64,000 bases of DNA. Source: Rhabdophis nuchalis (Eukaryota; Chordata; Lepidosauria; Squamata; Natricidae). Positions 42,011 through 53,244 of the stretch are shown one piece after another (the stretch's first letter is position 1; the number at the start of each line of letters is the position of its first letter). The stretch covers positions 45,073,110-45,137,109 of the forward strand of contig CM077647.1 of assembly GCA_039707465.1 (NCBI GenBank). The letters are read 5' to 3'. Under the pieces are notes generated by a model. It saw only the letters and a program-made list of their open reading frames with translations. It had not been told where the DNA came from and did not search any database. A program made the position numbers and the translations under genes.

Positions 42011-45000
42011 CTGTTCGAATCTTGCTCATGTAAATCTTGCTCCCTAAGATGTTTTGGCAGTTGTAACATCAAGTAGCTGAAAAGTACTTGATGTTACAAG
42101 TACTTGAAAAGTATGTTTGCATTTACTCAGCCATTTCAACTTACCCACCTTACTAAGGATAGCTATATTCTTAATTCTTTGGGCAGCTCTTTTTTTGGGT
42201 TGTTCTGTTATGCAAGAGACAGGAAGGCATAGCTTCTTATAAAATGTGTTAGTTTGGTGATCCAGAAGCTTTGTGATTGTAATTTTATTTGCTGTAGTAG
42301 ACATAACTTGGGGATAAATATGAGATGATTGCAGCATTATATTATATAGTGCCCATTTGCTGTTTTTACACCACACTTCAGATTACGTCACACTATTTTA
42401 GATCCTAAAATAGTTGTGTCATTATCTATTACAGCAATTCCACTAATACATAGGATAATACAGTACATGCCTCTGTACTGAAATATTTCATCCTTTAAAG
42501 ATTCAATAAAAAAGAAAAACTTACAGTTTGGCTTTCTGGGCAGGATTGTGGAAAACTGGAGGCCAAATGTCATCAGTGGCCAAAATAGTTCAATATTCAA
42601 AGGCTTATAACAGAACACATTTTAATACTTTAAAAAAGATAGTTTTGAGTTGCAACAAACTCAGGACCTGAATAGCAGCATGGTCATATTTTTCCTCTTT
42701 ATCACTATGGTACCATCTGTTGGCTACTTAATTTACAGTATGCAAGGTTTAAGAAAATATCTATGATTTTTTTGACTATTTTTATTATTCTTTTTATTTA
42801 TTTTGATAATGTTGTGATGTTATTCTGGATGATAAAAATTTAGATGGAATAAAATACAAGCATACAGAAAAATCTCTTCAAAAACTTTATATGGTGTTTG
42901 AATTCTTAGTTCACCTGCCTGAAATCTCCTTGCCCTTATTGCTATTTATCATTTATTAAGGATTATATAAAATAGATAAAATAAATGTATCATGGTATCA
43001 TTATTGTTTAACAAAAATTTGATCAGATCAAACCTTTATAAAACATTTTTACTGACCAGGGCTTTGCATGATAAACTGGAAGTACTCTCTGTCTCTAAAG
43101 TTGATAGTAAATTATGGCCTTTTCTACTGTCATAATAGGTGGATGTGCTGCCCCATTTTTCTCTCAATAAAGTAAAAATTTGGGGCTTATAGATAACAGC
43201 TGAGGATTCAGGCAAACCAAAATAGGCTATGATGGCTGAGAGCAAGAGGGAAATGTATACCAGTGCTTGTTAATATATATCTGGATTTGGGATCAGATCC
43301 TGCCTGCCATTAATTACTGTGCTGTCCAGAAACTGTTAAAGATTAGTCAGCTACTGTTGCTATAAAGCTGGGGGAAATGACTATGGAGATAAAATAATGT
43401 AATCTAAAGTTCGCCAACCTGTTTTGACTGATGGACACATCTAATATTTTAAGACAATGCCATGTGCAATATCACCAAATGACAGCTATGGTGTGTCAGA
43501 TAGGACCTAAAACATCCATTTCCAGAAAGCAGGCTTTTTCAGATTATCCCAATTTACATTTTCTCTGGGCTGAGAGACACATTTCTAAACAAACTGCTAG
43601 TCTGTAATCACCCATGATATTATTTTGTCATAATGCCCAAAGTGCCTATGTGGAGCATGTTGACATTTGAATGAATAGGTGGGATTGCTAGGGTTAATAG
43701 ATGTTAGTAATTCCATCAATATAGACTCAATGTTTTTTATCTGATGATGTCGCTATGAACTATTTAAAAAAACTTCATATAATCCCTCCAGGGCAATTAA
43801 CCACCCCCCACCCCAATATAAAGGAAGAAAACATGGTATCTATAATAAACAAACATGGTATCTATAATGACATTTATTAGTCACCCTTCTCCATCCTAAT
43901 ACTTTGAGATTTAGCAATTATTCACAGTGATAAGTGTGATAACTGCCTTCTGTTCAGTCTAGGCTTTTGAATAGTCAGGATTTGGCTTTCAAAATGATGG
44001 ATGATTACTTTGGTTTCATTTACTGTCAAAGCACGTGTCCATGTTTTGTTTGGCAGAGGCTTCAGTTACAAACTATTTGGCAATTCAGATAGATACTATA
44101 TGCCAAAAGACACACATGCATGCATACACAAAATTCTTATTTATTTTGTTGATGTGCAGCTCTGGGAAATCTCTGTTAAGTTGGAATGAAGTTCCATGTG
44201 CCTGACTTACTATTCCTACTTAAGCTACTAAAAGCATTTTAGCTAAATCACATTAGATGTCCCCAACATCTGTCATTTATCTTGTTCTTGTTAAAGCACA
44301 AAATCTCTGTATTCTCAACCAGAACTCTTTGAATCACAGAAGAAAAAAATCTTCTGGAAACGTGACTCAGAACATATATTTATTTGCAATTATTTAAATA
44401 TTTTCTTTGCTTGCTTTTTCTCCTCATCTCTACATTTTTCAAAAATTCTAATCATTAGTTTAGTTTATTCTAATCATGAGTTTTTCTGGTCAAGATCCTG
44501 AGGGAGTTTAAAAAACATTTGTGTTTCATTTGAAAACATATGTTTGATATATTTCTGTTGCCTTGCATCTTTATAGTCATAAACCAAAAGTCTCATTTTC
44601 GATGCATATCCTAACTAAACTTTATCAACTCATCTTGCAAAATGTAGCCTATAAAACAAACAATCTACCGATGATACACCCTGTAATAAAGTGAAAAATA
44701 TGCTCATATGGATTATTTTATTGAAATTTAATTCCTTCAAACAAGAAAAATGGCAGCAAGGTTGGCAAAACTGTATTACAAAAACTTTAAAAAAAAATCC
44801 ACTACAATAAAATGTATAGTGATATTTTATGACAAAGATAGAATTCATCTTTCAGTTTTAACTTAAATAGAATTCTTAATTTTTCAAGCAAGATATCATT
44901 TATAGATCAGGCAAAGGTGAGTCATTATCACTTTGTCAACATTATCCGGTTGTCTTTAGTCTATTGGCTATAGTCAGAGTCCATAGGTGTATTGGTATCT

Positions 45001-45182
45001 GAGGATAAATGAGTCTAGCTTTCTCCCTCCACATGGATTTCAAACTGCGGATGGTTAACGATCGAATTACTTACTCAGTGATTTCAAATCCTATTTTATG
45101 TATTAATCTTAACTAACAGAATAGCAAAAACAATGTATTTGCTTGTCCTAATGTGACTTTCAGTGGTTTAGGTAATTTGTAC

Positions 45183-45186
<4 letters not shown>
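42011..45186. other. AT-rich DNA, no gene seen; possible upstream LINE remnant at 42044-43245
   Basis: Minus frames at 42044-42376, 42388-42618 and 43036-43245 lie in line with the LINE at 41455-42010 and may be its decayed upstream coding region, but I see no decisive motif. The rest (43250-45186) shows nothing that I can support. Confidence 0.3.

Positions 45187-45275
<89 letters not shown>
45187..45275 (+). repeat. (AAT)n microsatellite, tail of an L2
   Basis: About 29 AAT units abut the reversed L2 3' end at 45280. Same arrangement as 4446-4524. Confidence 0.9.
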
Positions 45276-45276
<1 letters not shown>

Positions 45277-45459
45277 TTTAATTTCTAGACCGCTCCCTCT
45301 CCCCAAGGGGACTCGGAGCGGTGCACAGGGAAATTAAAACAATAAATATACATAGATATACAAAACAGTTAAAAAACACATTAAACAATAAGACCCTGCG
45401 CTAAAATTCCCCAAAACCAATCACTAAAACCCTAAACCCTATAATACTATGGTAAGAGG

Positions 45460-46812
45460 CTACCCTAGGCCGGCCAGGCAGAAAAAGTGCGTTTTCAATT
45501 TCAGACGGAAGGAACGGAGGTCCGTGGTAGTTCTAATATCGGGGGGGAGGTCGTTCCAGAGGGCAGGGCCCACCACAGAGAGAGCCCTTCCCCTGGGCGT
45601 CGCCCGCTGACAAAGTCTAGTGGACGGCACCCGGAGAAGTCCCTCTCTGTGGGAGCGAATCGGCCGTGAGGAAGTATGAGGGAGAATCCGATCCCGCAGA
45701 TAGCTAGGTCCCGAGCCATGGAGCGCTTTAAAGATGATGACTAGCACCTTGAAGCGCACCCGAAAGACTACAGGTAGCCAGTGCAGCTCGCGCAAGAGCG
45801 GTGTTACATGGGTGTACCTTGTGGTACCCATTATTGCTCGCGTGGCTGCATTCTGGACCAACTGCAGCCTCCGGGTGCACCTCAAGGGGAGCCCCATGTA
45901 GAGAGAGTTACAATAGTCCAGTCAGGATGTCACGAGAGCATGAGTGACTGTGCGAAGGGCATCCCAGTCCAATAGGGGGCGCAACTGGCGAACCAGGCGA
46001 ACCTGGTAAAACGCCCTCCTGGCCACGGCTGTCACTTGATCTTCCATGGACAGCTGGGAATCCAGGAGGACACCCAAGTTGCGCGCCCCATCCACAGGGG
46101 CAAGATGTTCGCCCCCTATGGCCAGCGATAGAGACAGCTGGTTGAACCGGGCAGCCGGAAACCACAGCCACTCGGTCTTGGTCGGGTTGAGCTTGAGTCC
46201 GTTACTTCCCATCCAGACCCGCACGGCTTCCAGGCACTGGCACATCACCGCTACGGCATCGTTGGGGTGGTTTGGGGTAGATATATACAGCTGAGTATCA
46301 TCAGCGTAGAGATGGTACTCTAGCCCAAAACCACGGATGATCTCACCCAGCGGCTTCATATATGTGTTGAACAGGAGGGGCGAGAGGACCGACCCCTGAG
46401 GCACCCCACATGTGAGGGGTCTCGAGGTCGACCTCTGCCCCCCTGTCAACACAAATTGTGACCGGCCAGAGAGGTAGGAGGAGAACCACCGCAAAACAGT
46501 GCCTCCCACCCCCAACCCCCCCAGCCGATGCAATAGGATACCATGGTCGATGGTATCAAAAGCCGCCGAGAGGTCTAATAGGACCAGGATGGAGGAACAA
46601 CCCCCATCTCTGGCCCTCCAGAGATCATCGACCAACGCGACCAATGCCGTCTTGGTGCTATGCCCGGGCCGAAAGCCGGACTGGCGCGGGTCTAGATAAT
46701 CAACTTCCTCCAGGTGACAGGGAAACTGTTGTGCCACCACACTCTCGACAACCTTCGCCAAAAAGGGAAGGTTGGAGACGGGACGATAGTTGTTTAAAAG
46801 AGCTGGATCCAA
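45460..46812 (-). pseudogene. L2 ORF2: reverse transcriptase and C-terminus, one frameshift
   Basis: The 296-codon frame (46812-45922) holds the RT: N-Y-R-P-V-S-N-L, Q-S-G-F-R-P-G-H-S-T, L-L-D-L-S-A-A-F-D-T-I-D-H (first catalytic Asp), G-V-P-Q-G-S-V-L-S-P and Y-A-D-D-T-Q-L (catalytic Asp pair), then L-G-V-L-L-D-S-Q-L-S-M. A frameshift near 45910 leads to the 145-codon C-terminal frame ending F-C-L-A-G-L-G. The RT core residues are intact, but the endonuclease is missing and the frame is broken. Confidence 0.85.
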
Positions 46813-46837
46813 AGAGGGCTTCTAATAGATAACCACA

Positions 46838-46935
46838 GTACTTTATAGAATCATAGAGATGAAAGTGACCTTTCATCTTTATGATCAAGAAATCATAGAT
46901 CAGATAGAAAATATGAACATATGAATTAATTCTAT
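46838..46935 (-). mobile_element. Possible worn CR1 3' end
   Basis: The stretch tagaatcatagagatgaaag (46849-46868), followed by gacctttcat, recalls the reversed CR1 3' terminus. The match is short and diverged. Confidence 0.3.
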
Positions 46936-47109
46936 TTCATTGCAATCCTGCAGGTCTGATAGTGCAAATCTTTTATGGGAAGTTAGGAATCTTCTCAAGA
47001 ATCCTCCTGAGAAATTAAGAAGGTGCCTGTGTGGACTATATCTTTCCTTATCTGTTTATTCCTTAGACAGCATCTCTTTTCCCTAACTCCCAAAGTCATT
47101 CCTGTATAC

Positions 47110-47522
47110 CCTTGATGGGGAACCTATGGCATGTGTGCCACAGGTGGCACGTGGAGCCATTTGTTAGGGCACACGAGGCATTGCCCTGTCAGCTACAGCA
47201 CACATGTGCATGCTGGCCATCTGACTTTGGCCTTTTCCGGCCATTTTTCATCCTCTGGAGGCTTTGGGAATGGACTTCCAGTTTGCGTATTGGACTGTTT
47301 TTTGCACTCTGGAGCCTTCAAGGAAACCTCCTGAAGCCTCCAGAGGGCCTCCGGGGGTGAAGGGGATGCTGTTTTCGCCCTCCCTAGGCTCCTAGATGCA
47401 CCAAAAGCAGGGGGAGAGTGGGGTCGCGTGCATAGCATTATGGGTGTGGGCACACCCACACAGACTCCCCTGTGCTCCTCCCGCTTTTGGCACGTGATCC
47501 ATAAAAAGGTTAGCCATCACTG
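47110..47522. mobile_element. hAT-type element with 8-bp target duplication (7 of 8)
   Basis: The left end ccttgatggggaacctatgg and the right end aaggttagccatcactg are inverted relatives. Flanks are ctgtatac (47102-47109) and ctatatac (47523-47530). It matches the 53532-53871 element in opposite orientation, including the gtgccacaggtggcac-type palindrome near its end. No transposase. Confidence 0.8.
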
Positions 47523-47539
47523 CTATATACCATTACAGG

Positions 47540-47850
47540 AAAGATCCAGTGCTTGGACTGACAGATGTTCACTCAGCTTCAGTTTAATAACTTACAGCTA
47601 AATAGAACTTAGCATTTCATATGGAAGCTTCTTTTATTGACTCATGTAGTCTCTGATGTCTACCTTCAATCTTCTTCCTTGTAATTAGACCCACTGGTTG
47701 TAGTCCTGCCTTCTGGGATATTTGTGTTTTTAGCAGCTATGTCATACTACTTGCTCATGTTTAATTTGTGGTTTACAAGGTCACTTGGATCTCTTCCAGA
47801 TGTTCTATTACTTTTTATAGATTAGATCTATACTTATGCTTTTTTCCTAT
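47540..47850 (-). pseudogene. Old CR1 LINE, left flank of ORF1-only copy B
   Basis: Minus-strand text near 47735-47795 gives L-V-N-H-K-L-N-M-S-K, matching the CR1 block V-D-N-H-L-N-M-S-Q. It is strongly diverged from the CR1 at 60065-62950, so it is an older copy. It continues at 49928 beyond the inserted element. Confidence 0.55.
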
Positions 47851-47867
47851 CCAGATGCAGAATTTTT
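47851..47867. repeat. Target-site duplication of ORF1-only L1 copy B, left
   Basis: The 17-mer ccagatgcagaattttt occurs here and at 49911-49927. Confidence 0.9.
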
Positions 47868-49910
47868 TTTTTGTAACAACAATTTTATTGGTTTTACAAA
47901 TTTTTAAAGGGAAAAAGGGTATATAGGATATGAATAGAAATATTTTAGGGCTTCCATGTCAGAGGTGATGGCTGCTTCCGAGACTTCATACAAAATTCTT
48001 TCAATATAAGGTGGAAAGAGATACATACATATCATATCATAAATTCGATGCAATCAATCATTTGTTTCTATTAGCATCCGTTAGGAATTACAATGTATAA
48101 AAGAAAAAATCATTTTTGTGATCTGAGTCTTTTTGCTATTGTGTCTTCTTCTTCTTTCCCGCCAGTGGGCGGAGCCATGGCCCCTCCCGTTCCCCCATTT
48201 TCATCCTCCAGGATTGAGGAGTATTTTTTAAGAAAGGCTTCCGCCTCTTCGACGGTTTTGATTCTTACTCTTCCCCCCTCCCAAAACACCAGCATTCCTT
48301 CAGGCATTGACCATTTGAACCACACCCCTTTTTATACAGCTTTTTGGATAGGAAGGAATATTTCCTTCTAATCTCACGAATCTTTTTCGGGATCTGCTTC
48401 AAAATAGCAATTTCTTTCTGCTGATATATCAATGGGCCATCTCTCTGTGCTCTCAGAATCTCATCCCTTGTTGACCTTCTTACAAATTTGATGTGTACCT
48501 CTCTGGGTACATCATTTATTCTGGCATATGCTGAATTAATTCTATAAATCAGGTCAATGTCCCCTCAGATATATTCTTTGTTCTTTTTAGTGTAGTCTGC
48601 TAAAATTGTGCACATTAAATCTCTTAAATTTTCTGAATCTGACTCGGGAACGTTTTGAAACCTTAAAAAATAAGACATTCTTTCAAAATCCATTCTAGAC
48701 ATATAACCAGTAAGATCCACAATTTCTTTTTGTGCTTCCCTCACCTCCTCCCTCACCTCGGCTGCCCCCCCTCCAGCCCATCAATTTTTTGTTTGTTTTC
48801 CGCTAATGCTCTCTGTGTTTCCAGAAGCTCCAATCTTGAACTTATCATGTCCCTGCGTATTTCTTTTATTTCTTTCATTATATTTTGAACAGTTTTCTCA
48901 ATTGATGATTGTTGAGTGTCCTCTCCGCCCACTTCTTTTTGTAACATTGTGGTGATTTTGGATTGCTGTGGAGTCGGACTGGCTTTTGTAGAAGCTGGCG
49001 CAGACCAAGATTTGCCAGATGGAGACTTTCTTAGTAAAAAGTAGTAAAAGTTTTAAGTTTTTGTGTAAAAGATGGCATCTGGTGGGTGGGCAATCCGTGA
49101 GGTCGAAGAAAAGGAAAAGTCTGTGTCCAAATTTAAAGTACAACTTTTATAAAGTCCAGAGAGAAAATTTCTACAAATACAATCCAATAAAAAAGAAGGC
49201 ACACAATGGGAGAAATCCCGAGAGTCACTTGAGTTGGCTTGTATATAAATTTTAGCGTCTTATTAAATTGAAGGAATGTTCACATTTCAAAAGAGAAAGT
49301 TTCTTGCTGAGAACAAAGAAGCGCCATTTTTCCGCTTCTTTGGCAGTCATGAAGAATTAGTATCAATCCATTTCTGCTGCTACAAGCCTCAGATACAATG
49401 TTTCCACTGCAATTCCATATATGGTAATACTTTCGCTTTTTTAATAGTTAAAGTCGGATGTTACTTTCTCTGCCTCCCCGAGCCCGGGGAGTATTTTAAA
49501 ACACCGCTTATTTTCCGAGGGGAGGTTTTTGCAGACTCTCCCCTCTAATCTTCCTTTTTTTAAGAGATTGAAAGCATCAAAATTGAAAAAATAAACTCAC
49601 AAGCCACTCAATTGCAACGGAGCCTCAGCGCCTCCTCAAGCTCCGGCTTTTCAGCCCGCACTTCAATAGCTGCTGTTCCAGCATTCCTTCGGCGAGAGGA
49701 AGGCTTCCCCCCGCATCTCGTTCTCCGGCTCCTAGAATGAAGCGGGAACGCCCCCCGACCGCCGTCGAGGTGGGGGTTGCACCGCAAGCCGCTCTTACGG
49801 TGGGGGCTCCCTACAAGAGCCCCCATGCCCCCGAAGGCGTTGCTGAAGAAAACAAGCGGCGGACATGTCTGGAACACGTCAGTTGCCTCCAGAAAGCGGA
49901 AACGGAAGTC
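47868..49910 (-). mobile_element. ORF1-only L1 relative (HAL1-like), copy B, full length
   Basis: Read on the minus strand from 49910: a GC-rich 5' UTR (49910 to about 49050) whose first ~150 bp match copy A's start, including the gccttcgggggca and ggctc...agcccccaccgta motifs. Then ORF1 (to 48110), then at once the 3' UTR ending ccaataaaattgttgttac and an A-run. There is no ORF2. Length is 2043 bp, close to copy A without its nested L2. A 17-bp target duplication brackets it, proving insertion as a complete unit into an old CR1. Confidence 0.9.
48110..49050 (-). pseudogene. L1-type ORF1 protein (copy B), nearly complete
   Basis: In order: a Ser/Pro/Lys-rich N-terminus (S-P-S-G-K-S, A-S-T-K-A-S-P), a coiled-coil region with I-M-K-E-I-K-E-I-R-R-D and L-E-L-L-E-T-Q-R-A-L, then R-M-S-Y-F-L-R-F-Q-N-V-P-E-S-D, the RRM-like start of ORF1p. 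It goes on with N-D-V-P-R-E-V-H-I-K-F, I-L-K-Q-I-P-K-K-I-R-E and F-W-E-G-G-R-V-R-I-K-T, ending K-R-L-R-S-Q-K with the stop at 48110-48112. Defects: a frameshift in a C7 run near 48767, a TGA near 48568 where copy A has Trp, a frame break near 48330, and no initiator ATG at the copy-A position. Confidence 0.85.
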
Positions 49911-49927
49911 CCAGATGCAGAATTTTT
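49911..49927. repeat. Target-site duplication of ORF1-only L1 copy B, right
   Basis: Perfect repeat of 47851-47867. Confidence 0.9.
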
Positions 49928-50238
49928 CATGTCTCTTTATTAAATTGCATACCACTAATTTCAGCCCACTTTTAAAACCTTCCCACGTGTATTTTTTAAT
50001 CTTTATCTAAAATATTAGCCACCAGACCACTTTTATATCATAAAAGTGGTCCTACCATGATAAGTGTCTTACCAGTTACCTCATCTAGGCCAATGATGAA
50101 AATTTAGGGCCAGGATACAGCCCTGTAACATTCTACTTGATATTACTTCTAGGCTGAAAGAAAGACCCATTAAACACTCTCTGGGTACCATTATTTAACA
50201 AACAGTGACTCATTGATCACTAATAGATAGATATTATA
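49928..50238 (-). pseudogene. Old CR1 LINE, right flank of ORF1-only copy B
   Basis: Minus-strand text near 50080-50130 gives pieces like I-F-I-I-G-L-D-E, comparable with the RT block F-N-I-F-I-N-D-L-D-E of CR1. It precedes, in CR1 order, the block found at 47540-47850, so the two flanks are one old CR1 split by copy B. Confidence 0.5.
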
Positions 50239-50253
50239 CTTCTCTTTAGTAAT

Positions 50254-51450
50254 CCACGCACAAGGGACGTGGAAGGCACACCTGGATAACATTTTTCAAG
50301 TAGCCACTAGGTCCGCAAATGCAATTGAACATTTCTTTTACACAGGTGGCGGCCAGTTAGTACCCGCTGCCCTAAAACTTTTTGAGGTCAAAACATTGGC
50401 ACAAATACTATATGGGGCACAAACAGGAATCCTCATAAAGAAAGACTTGATAGAAACCATACAATCCAAATTCCTGAGAGCCATCTTGGCTGCACACAAT
50501 GGAACTCCAAATGCCCAGTTAAGAATTGAGGCAGGTATGCCTCAAATTCAGGTAAGAGCCTGGAAGATGATGATCATCCATTGGCTTAAAATGCAATTCT
50601 TTCCAGAGGGGCTCTCCCCACTAATGTTGATTGACAACTTCCCCTCCCGCTGGAATCAGGCAATTGAGCACAAGCTGGGCACTTATGGGCTCTCGCCGGT
50701 ACTTTTAATGTCCCTGGACTTTGATCAAGCGAAGCAAGTAGTAACTAATAGAATGAAGGGCATGGAGTTCCAAGAAGAACTAAATAGATTACCTTTCCAT
50801 AATAGGAACAGAATCAATCAGGGTGTGTGGGAATCAGCAAGATATTTAAATGACCTCATCTTCCCAAAACAAAGAATAGCTTTCTTCAGAGCCAGATTTA
50901 ACATTCTACCTTCAGCACTTCTCCAGGGCAGGTATACGAGAACACCTATAGCAGAACGGGTTTGCATATGTGGTAAAAGAGCAGTGGAAGATATCTCACA
51001 CGTTCTACTACACTGTGAGCTATACAGAGCTTGCAGGTCTGCATATATTCTCCCCTTATTAGAGACATTACCAGGGAGGGCAGGCAATTTTTATCTGGAC
51101 TTCCTCCTCCAGGACACAAACCTGGCTATTACGCATGCAGTGGCAAAATTCTGTGCTTCCGCAATGTCCATAAGAAAAAAATTGGTTATAGAAGGATAGT
51201 TGTGATCTTGTACCAATCATTTGGACATATCTCTAACAATTTCTGGACCATGGTTTTTACATACATACTTAATGCTTTTGCACCTAGGTAAACCAGCAAA
51301 TGACGTGAACAAAGTGAGAACATGTATGCTACTTTCCACTTATAATGCTGACATTTTTAAAATTATATCTTAAAAGTTAGTACTTTTTAATATATGGTTA
51401 AATGTAACGTGTATTGCTGGTCTTTGACCGTAATAAAGATTTATTCTATT
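50254..51450 (+). mobile_element. 5'-truncated LINE of uncertain clade with perfect 15-bp target duplication
   Basis: The 15-mer cttctctttagtaat flanks it at 50239-50253 and 51451-51465. It contains a 267-codon frame (50396-51199) and a ~250-bp 3' UTR ending taataaagatttattctatt. This is a clean, 5'-truncated retrotransposition event. The clade could be R4/Dong, Rex-like or another; reading alone does not decide. Confidence 0.8.
50396..51199 (+). CDS. LINE ORF2 C-terminal region, 267 codons open
   Basis: The frame starts inside the protein; the ATG-like first codon is only where the open frame is called. L-Y-G-A-Q-T-G resembles the L-Y-G-x-E/Q motif after the RT domain of many non-LTR elements. 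F-L-R-A-I-L-A-A and L-R-I-E-A-G-M-P-Q-I-Q follow. Near residues 190-215 lie R-V-C-I-C-G-K-R and E-D-I-S-H-V-L-L-H-C-E-L-Y, a C-x-C...H-x4-C zinc-knuckle-like motif. It ends with a TAG at 51197-51199. No RT palm motifs are included. The absence of stops suggests a young copy, but it cannot act alone. Confidence 0.7.
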   Translation: MAQILYGAQTGILIKKDLIETIQSKFLRAILAAHNGTPNAQLRIEAGMPQIQVRAWKMMIIHWLKMQFFPEGLSPLMLIDNFPSRWNQAIEHKLGTYGLSPVLLMSLDFDQAKQVVTNRMKGMEFQEELNRLPFHNRNRINQGVWESARYLNDLIFPKQRIAFFRARFNILPSALLQGRYTRTPIAERVCICGKRAVEDISHVLLHCELYRACRSAYILPLLETLPGRAGNFYLDFLLQDTNLAITHAVAKFCASAMSIRKKLVIEG

Positions 51451-51539
51451 CTTCTCTTTAGTAATAACTATATAACCAACTACCTGTTGGGTCATTATTT
51501 CAGAGATATTTATTTACCCACCATTCATACATTCATCAA

Positions 51540-51990
51540 AACCGTTGTGGTGCCTTGAGCACACTCTCATACACCCATATGGACCTTTATTCCCTTTCTC
51601 CAAATCGTGTGCACTCCCCATACCCTCTCCAACCCATGCTCACCCCCATGCAATTTTCATGTGGCATCTATCATACACCCTATGTACTCTCTCCAACCCT
51701 TGTGTTGCCTCTTGCATACCCCCTTGCATGCAGTGCCTCTCACATGTCCCTATACACTCCTCCAACTAGTGCACTACCTCCTCTACACATTCTTATACCT
51801 TGTGCACCTTTGCAACCTACATGGCATCTTTCATGCATCCCTCTGAACCTGAGTAGGACCTCCCATATACAGTCTCCCCAACCAAGTTGTCACTTTTCAT
51901 ACACTCCATTAAATCCTCACACACTCTGCCTCAATCTTGCAGTATCTTCTCTGCACTCCCATGCATTCATCACTTCCTTCCCACGTGGCA
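51540..51990 (+). repeat. Degenerate C/T-rich minisatellite, period about 65 bp
   Basis: The motif ctccaaccc followed by ttgtgttgcc/catgtggcat-type and catacaccct-type text recurs near 51594, 51625, 51689, 51756, 51811 and 51876. Spacing is mostly 55-67 bp with one half-step. Copies are well diverged. The Pro/His/Leu-rich frames over it are artefacts. Confidence 0.65.
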
Positions 51991-51994
51991 ACAG

Positions 51995-52262
51995 GAACTT
52001 ACCTCCCTGGTAACCTGGGACTTCCAACTTCCTACCAGCTTCTTCACTGTGGTAAGTTGGCATAGGGTGCTGGAAATGACAATCATGTGATCATGGTTGA
52101 TTCTGGCAACATGGTGGCTCAGCAGCACAGAAGCACTGAAGTGGCCACAATTTTGCCAAATTTCAATCCTATCAGAATCATGTAAATAACTTTTTTCAGT
52201 GCTGTTGTAACTTTGAATGGTCACTAACTGAATTGTTGTAAATTGAGGATTACCTGTAGCCC
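51995..52262. mobile_element. Squamate DNA repeat ending in tacctgta
   Basis: The right end (cagtgctgttgtaactttga at 52198-52217, then attgaggattacctgta) matches 36870-36905. The left limit is unclear. Confidence 0.45.
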
Positions 52263-52827
52263 TTTCATTTGGAATGAACATAATAATTCCCATAATATTC
52301 CTATTTTATTACAGGATGAATTTATATTGATTATGATCTGATGAAAGCTTCAGACCGAACAGCAAAATTTGCAGTGTATTATCTATATAAATGAAAATGT
52401 AAAATAGTTTGTACGAATCCACTAATCTCAAAAACTACTGGGCCGATTTACACCAAACTTTCACACAATGTAGCCAAGGACTTCCGATAATAGAATAGCT
52501 ACTCATTTTGTGCCTAGCACGCGTGTGTCATGTGCAAATTACACACAAAAATGTACCCACTGAAATGTGTTTTAACTTCCCTGTAGCCACGCCCATCAGG
52601 CTGCTTTTCAACTGTCAGTGTTGGAAGAGGCCTCATACGGTGGCCTCTTGGGGCCAAAAAGGCACTGGGATAGCAAACTCCCAGGTGGCCCAGAGAGAGT
52701 GGGGGGGGGGGAATATTGCTCAAGACTGTTCTCTGAAGTAAAAACATGGAGGCAGGCAGCTGCTTTAAACTGTTGAATACGAACTGAACCAAACTGTAAC
52801 AAAGAATCACCCATCTGACAGCAAATA

Positions 52828-53199
52828 CAGTTTAATAAAAGAGGGACTAGGGGAGACATGATAGCAGCCTTCCGATATCTCAGGGGTTGCCCCAAAGAAG
52901 AGGGAGTCAAGCTATTCTCCAAGGCACCTGAGGGCAGAACAAGACGCAATGGGTGGAAACTAATCAAGGAGTGAAGCAACCTAGAACTAAAGAGAAATTT
53001 CCTGACAGTGAGAACTATTAACCAGTGGAATAGCTTGCCACCAGAAGATATGGATGGCCCAACACTGGATGTGTTTTTAAGAAGAGACTGGAAAACCATT
53101 TGTCTGACACGGTATATAGGGTCTCCTGCTTGAGCAGCGGGGTTGGACTAGATGACCTCCAAGGTCCCTTCCAACTCTGCTATTGTATTATTGTATTAC
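52828..53199 (+). pseudogene. CR1 3' end within Helitron 2 (first copy)
   Basis: Starts near R-G-T-R-G-D-M-I-A-A-F-R-Y-L-R-G and includes S-N/R-x-G-W-K-L-I-K-E, then the 3' UTR with ggttggactagatgacctcc (53141-53160) and a TATTG-type tail. A second, similar CR1 start (tttaataaaagagggactag) follows at 53245 after satellite sequence. Confidence 0.8.
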
Positions 53200-53244
53200 A
53201 GTAGGTAGGTAGATAGGGGAATAGAGAGACAGGGAGAAATACAG

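Larger units (their letters stand above)
45187..46826 (-). mobile_element. L2-clade LINE, 5' truncated within RT
   Basis: From the AAT tail and the ctccctctccccaaggggac-type 3' terminus (45290-45312) the element extends to 46826, where it stops in the RT region (K-P-S-L-D-P-A-L-L-N-N-Y). No clear target duplication was found. It closely resembles the nested fragment at 33369-33785. Confidence 0.85.

Noticed and set aside
43395..43500. hAT-like end near 43408 (gttcgccaacctg)
   Set aside because: Only one end-like motif; no inverted partner or target duplication found.
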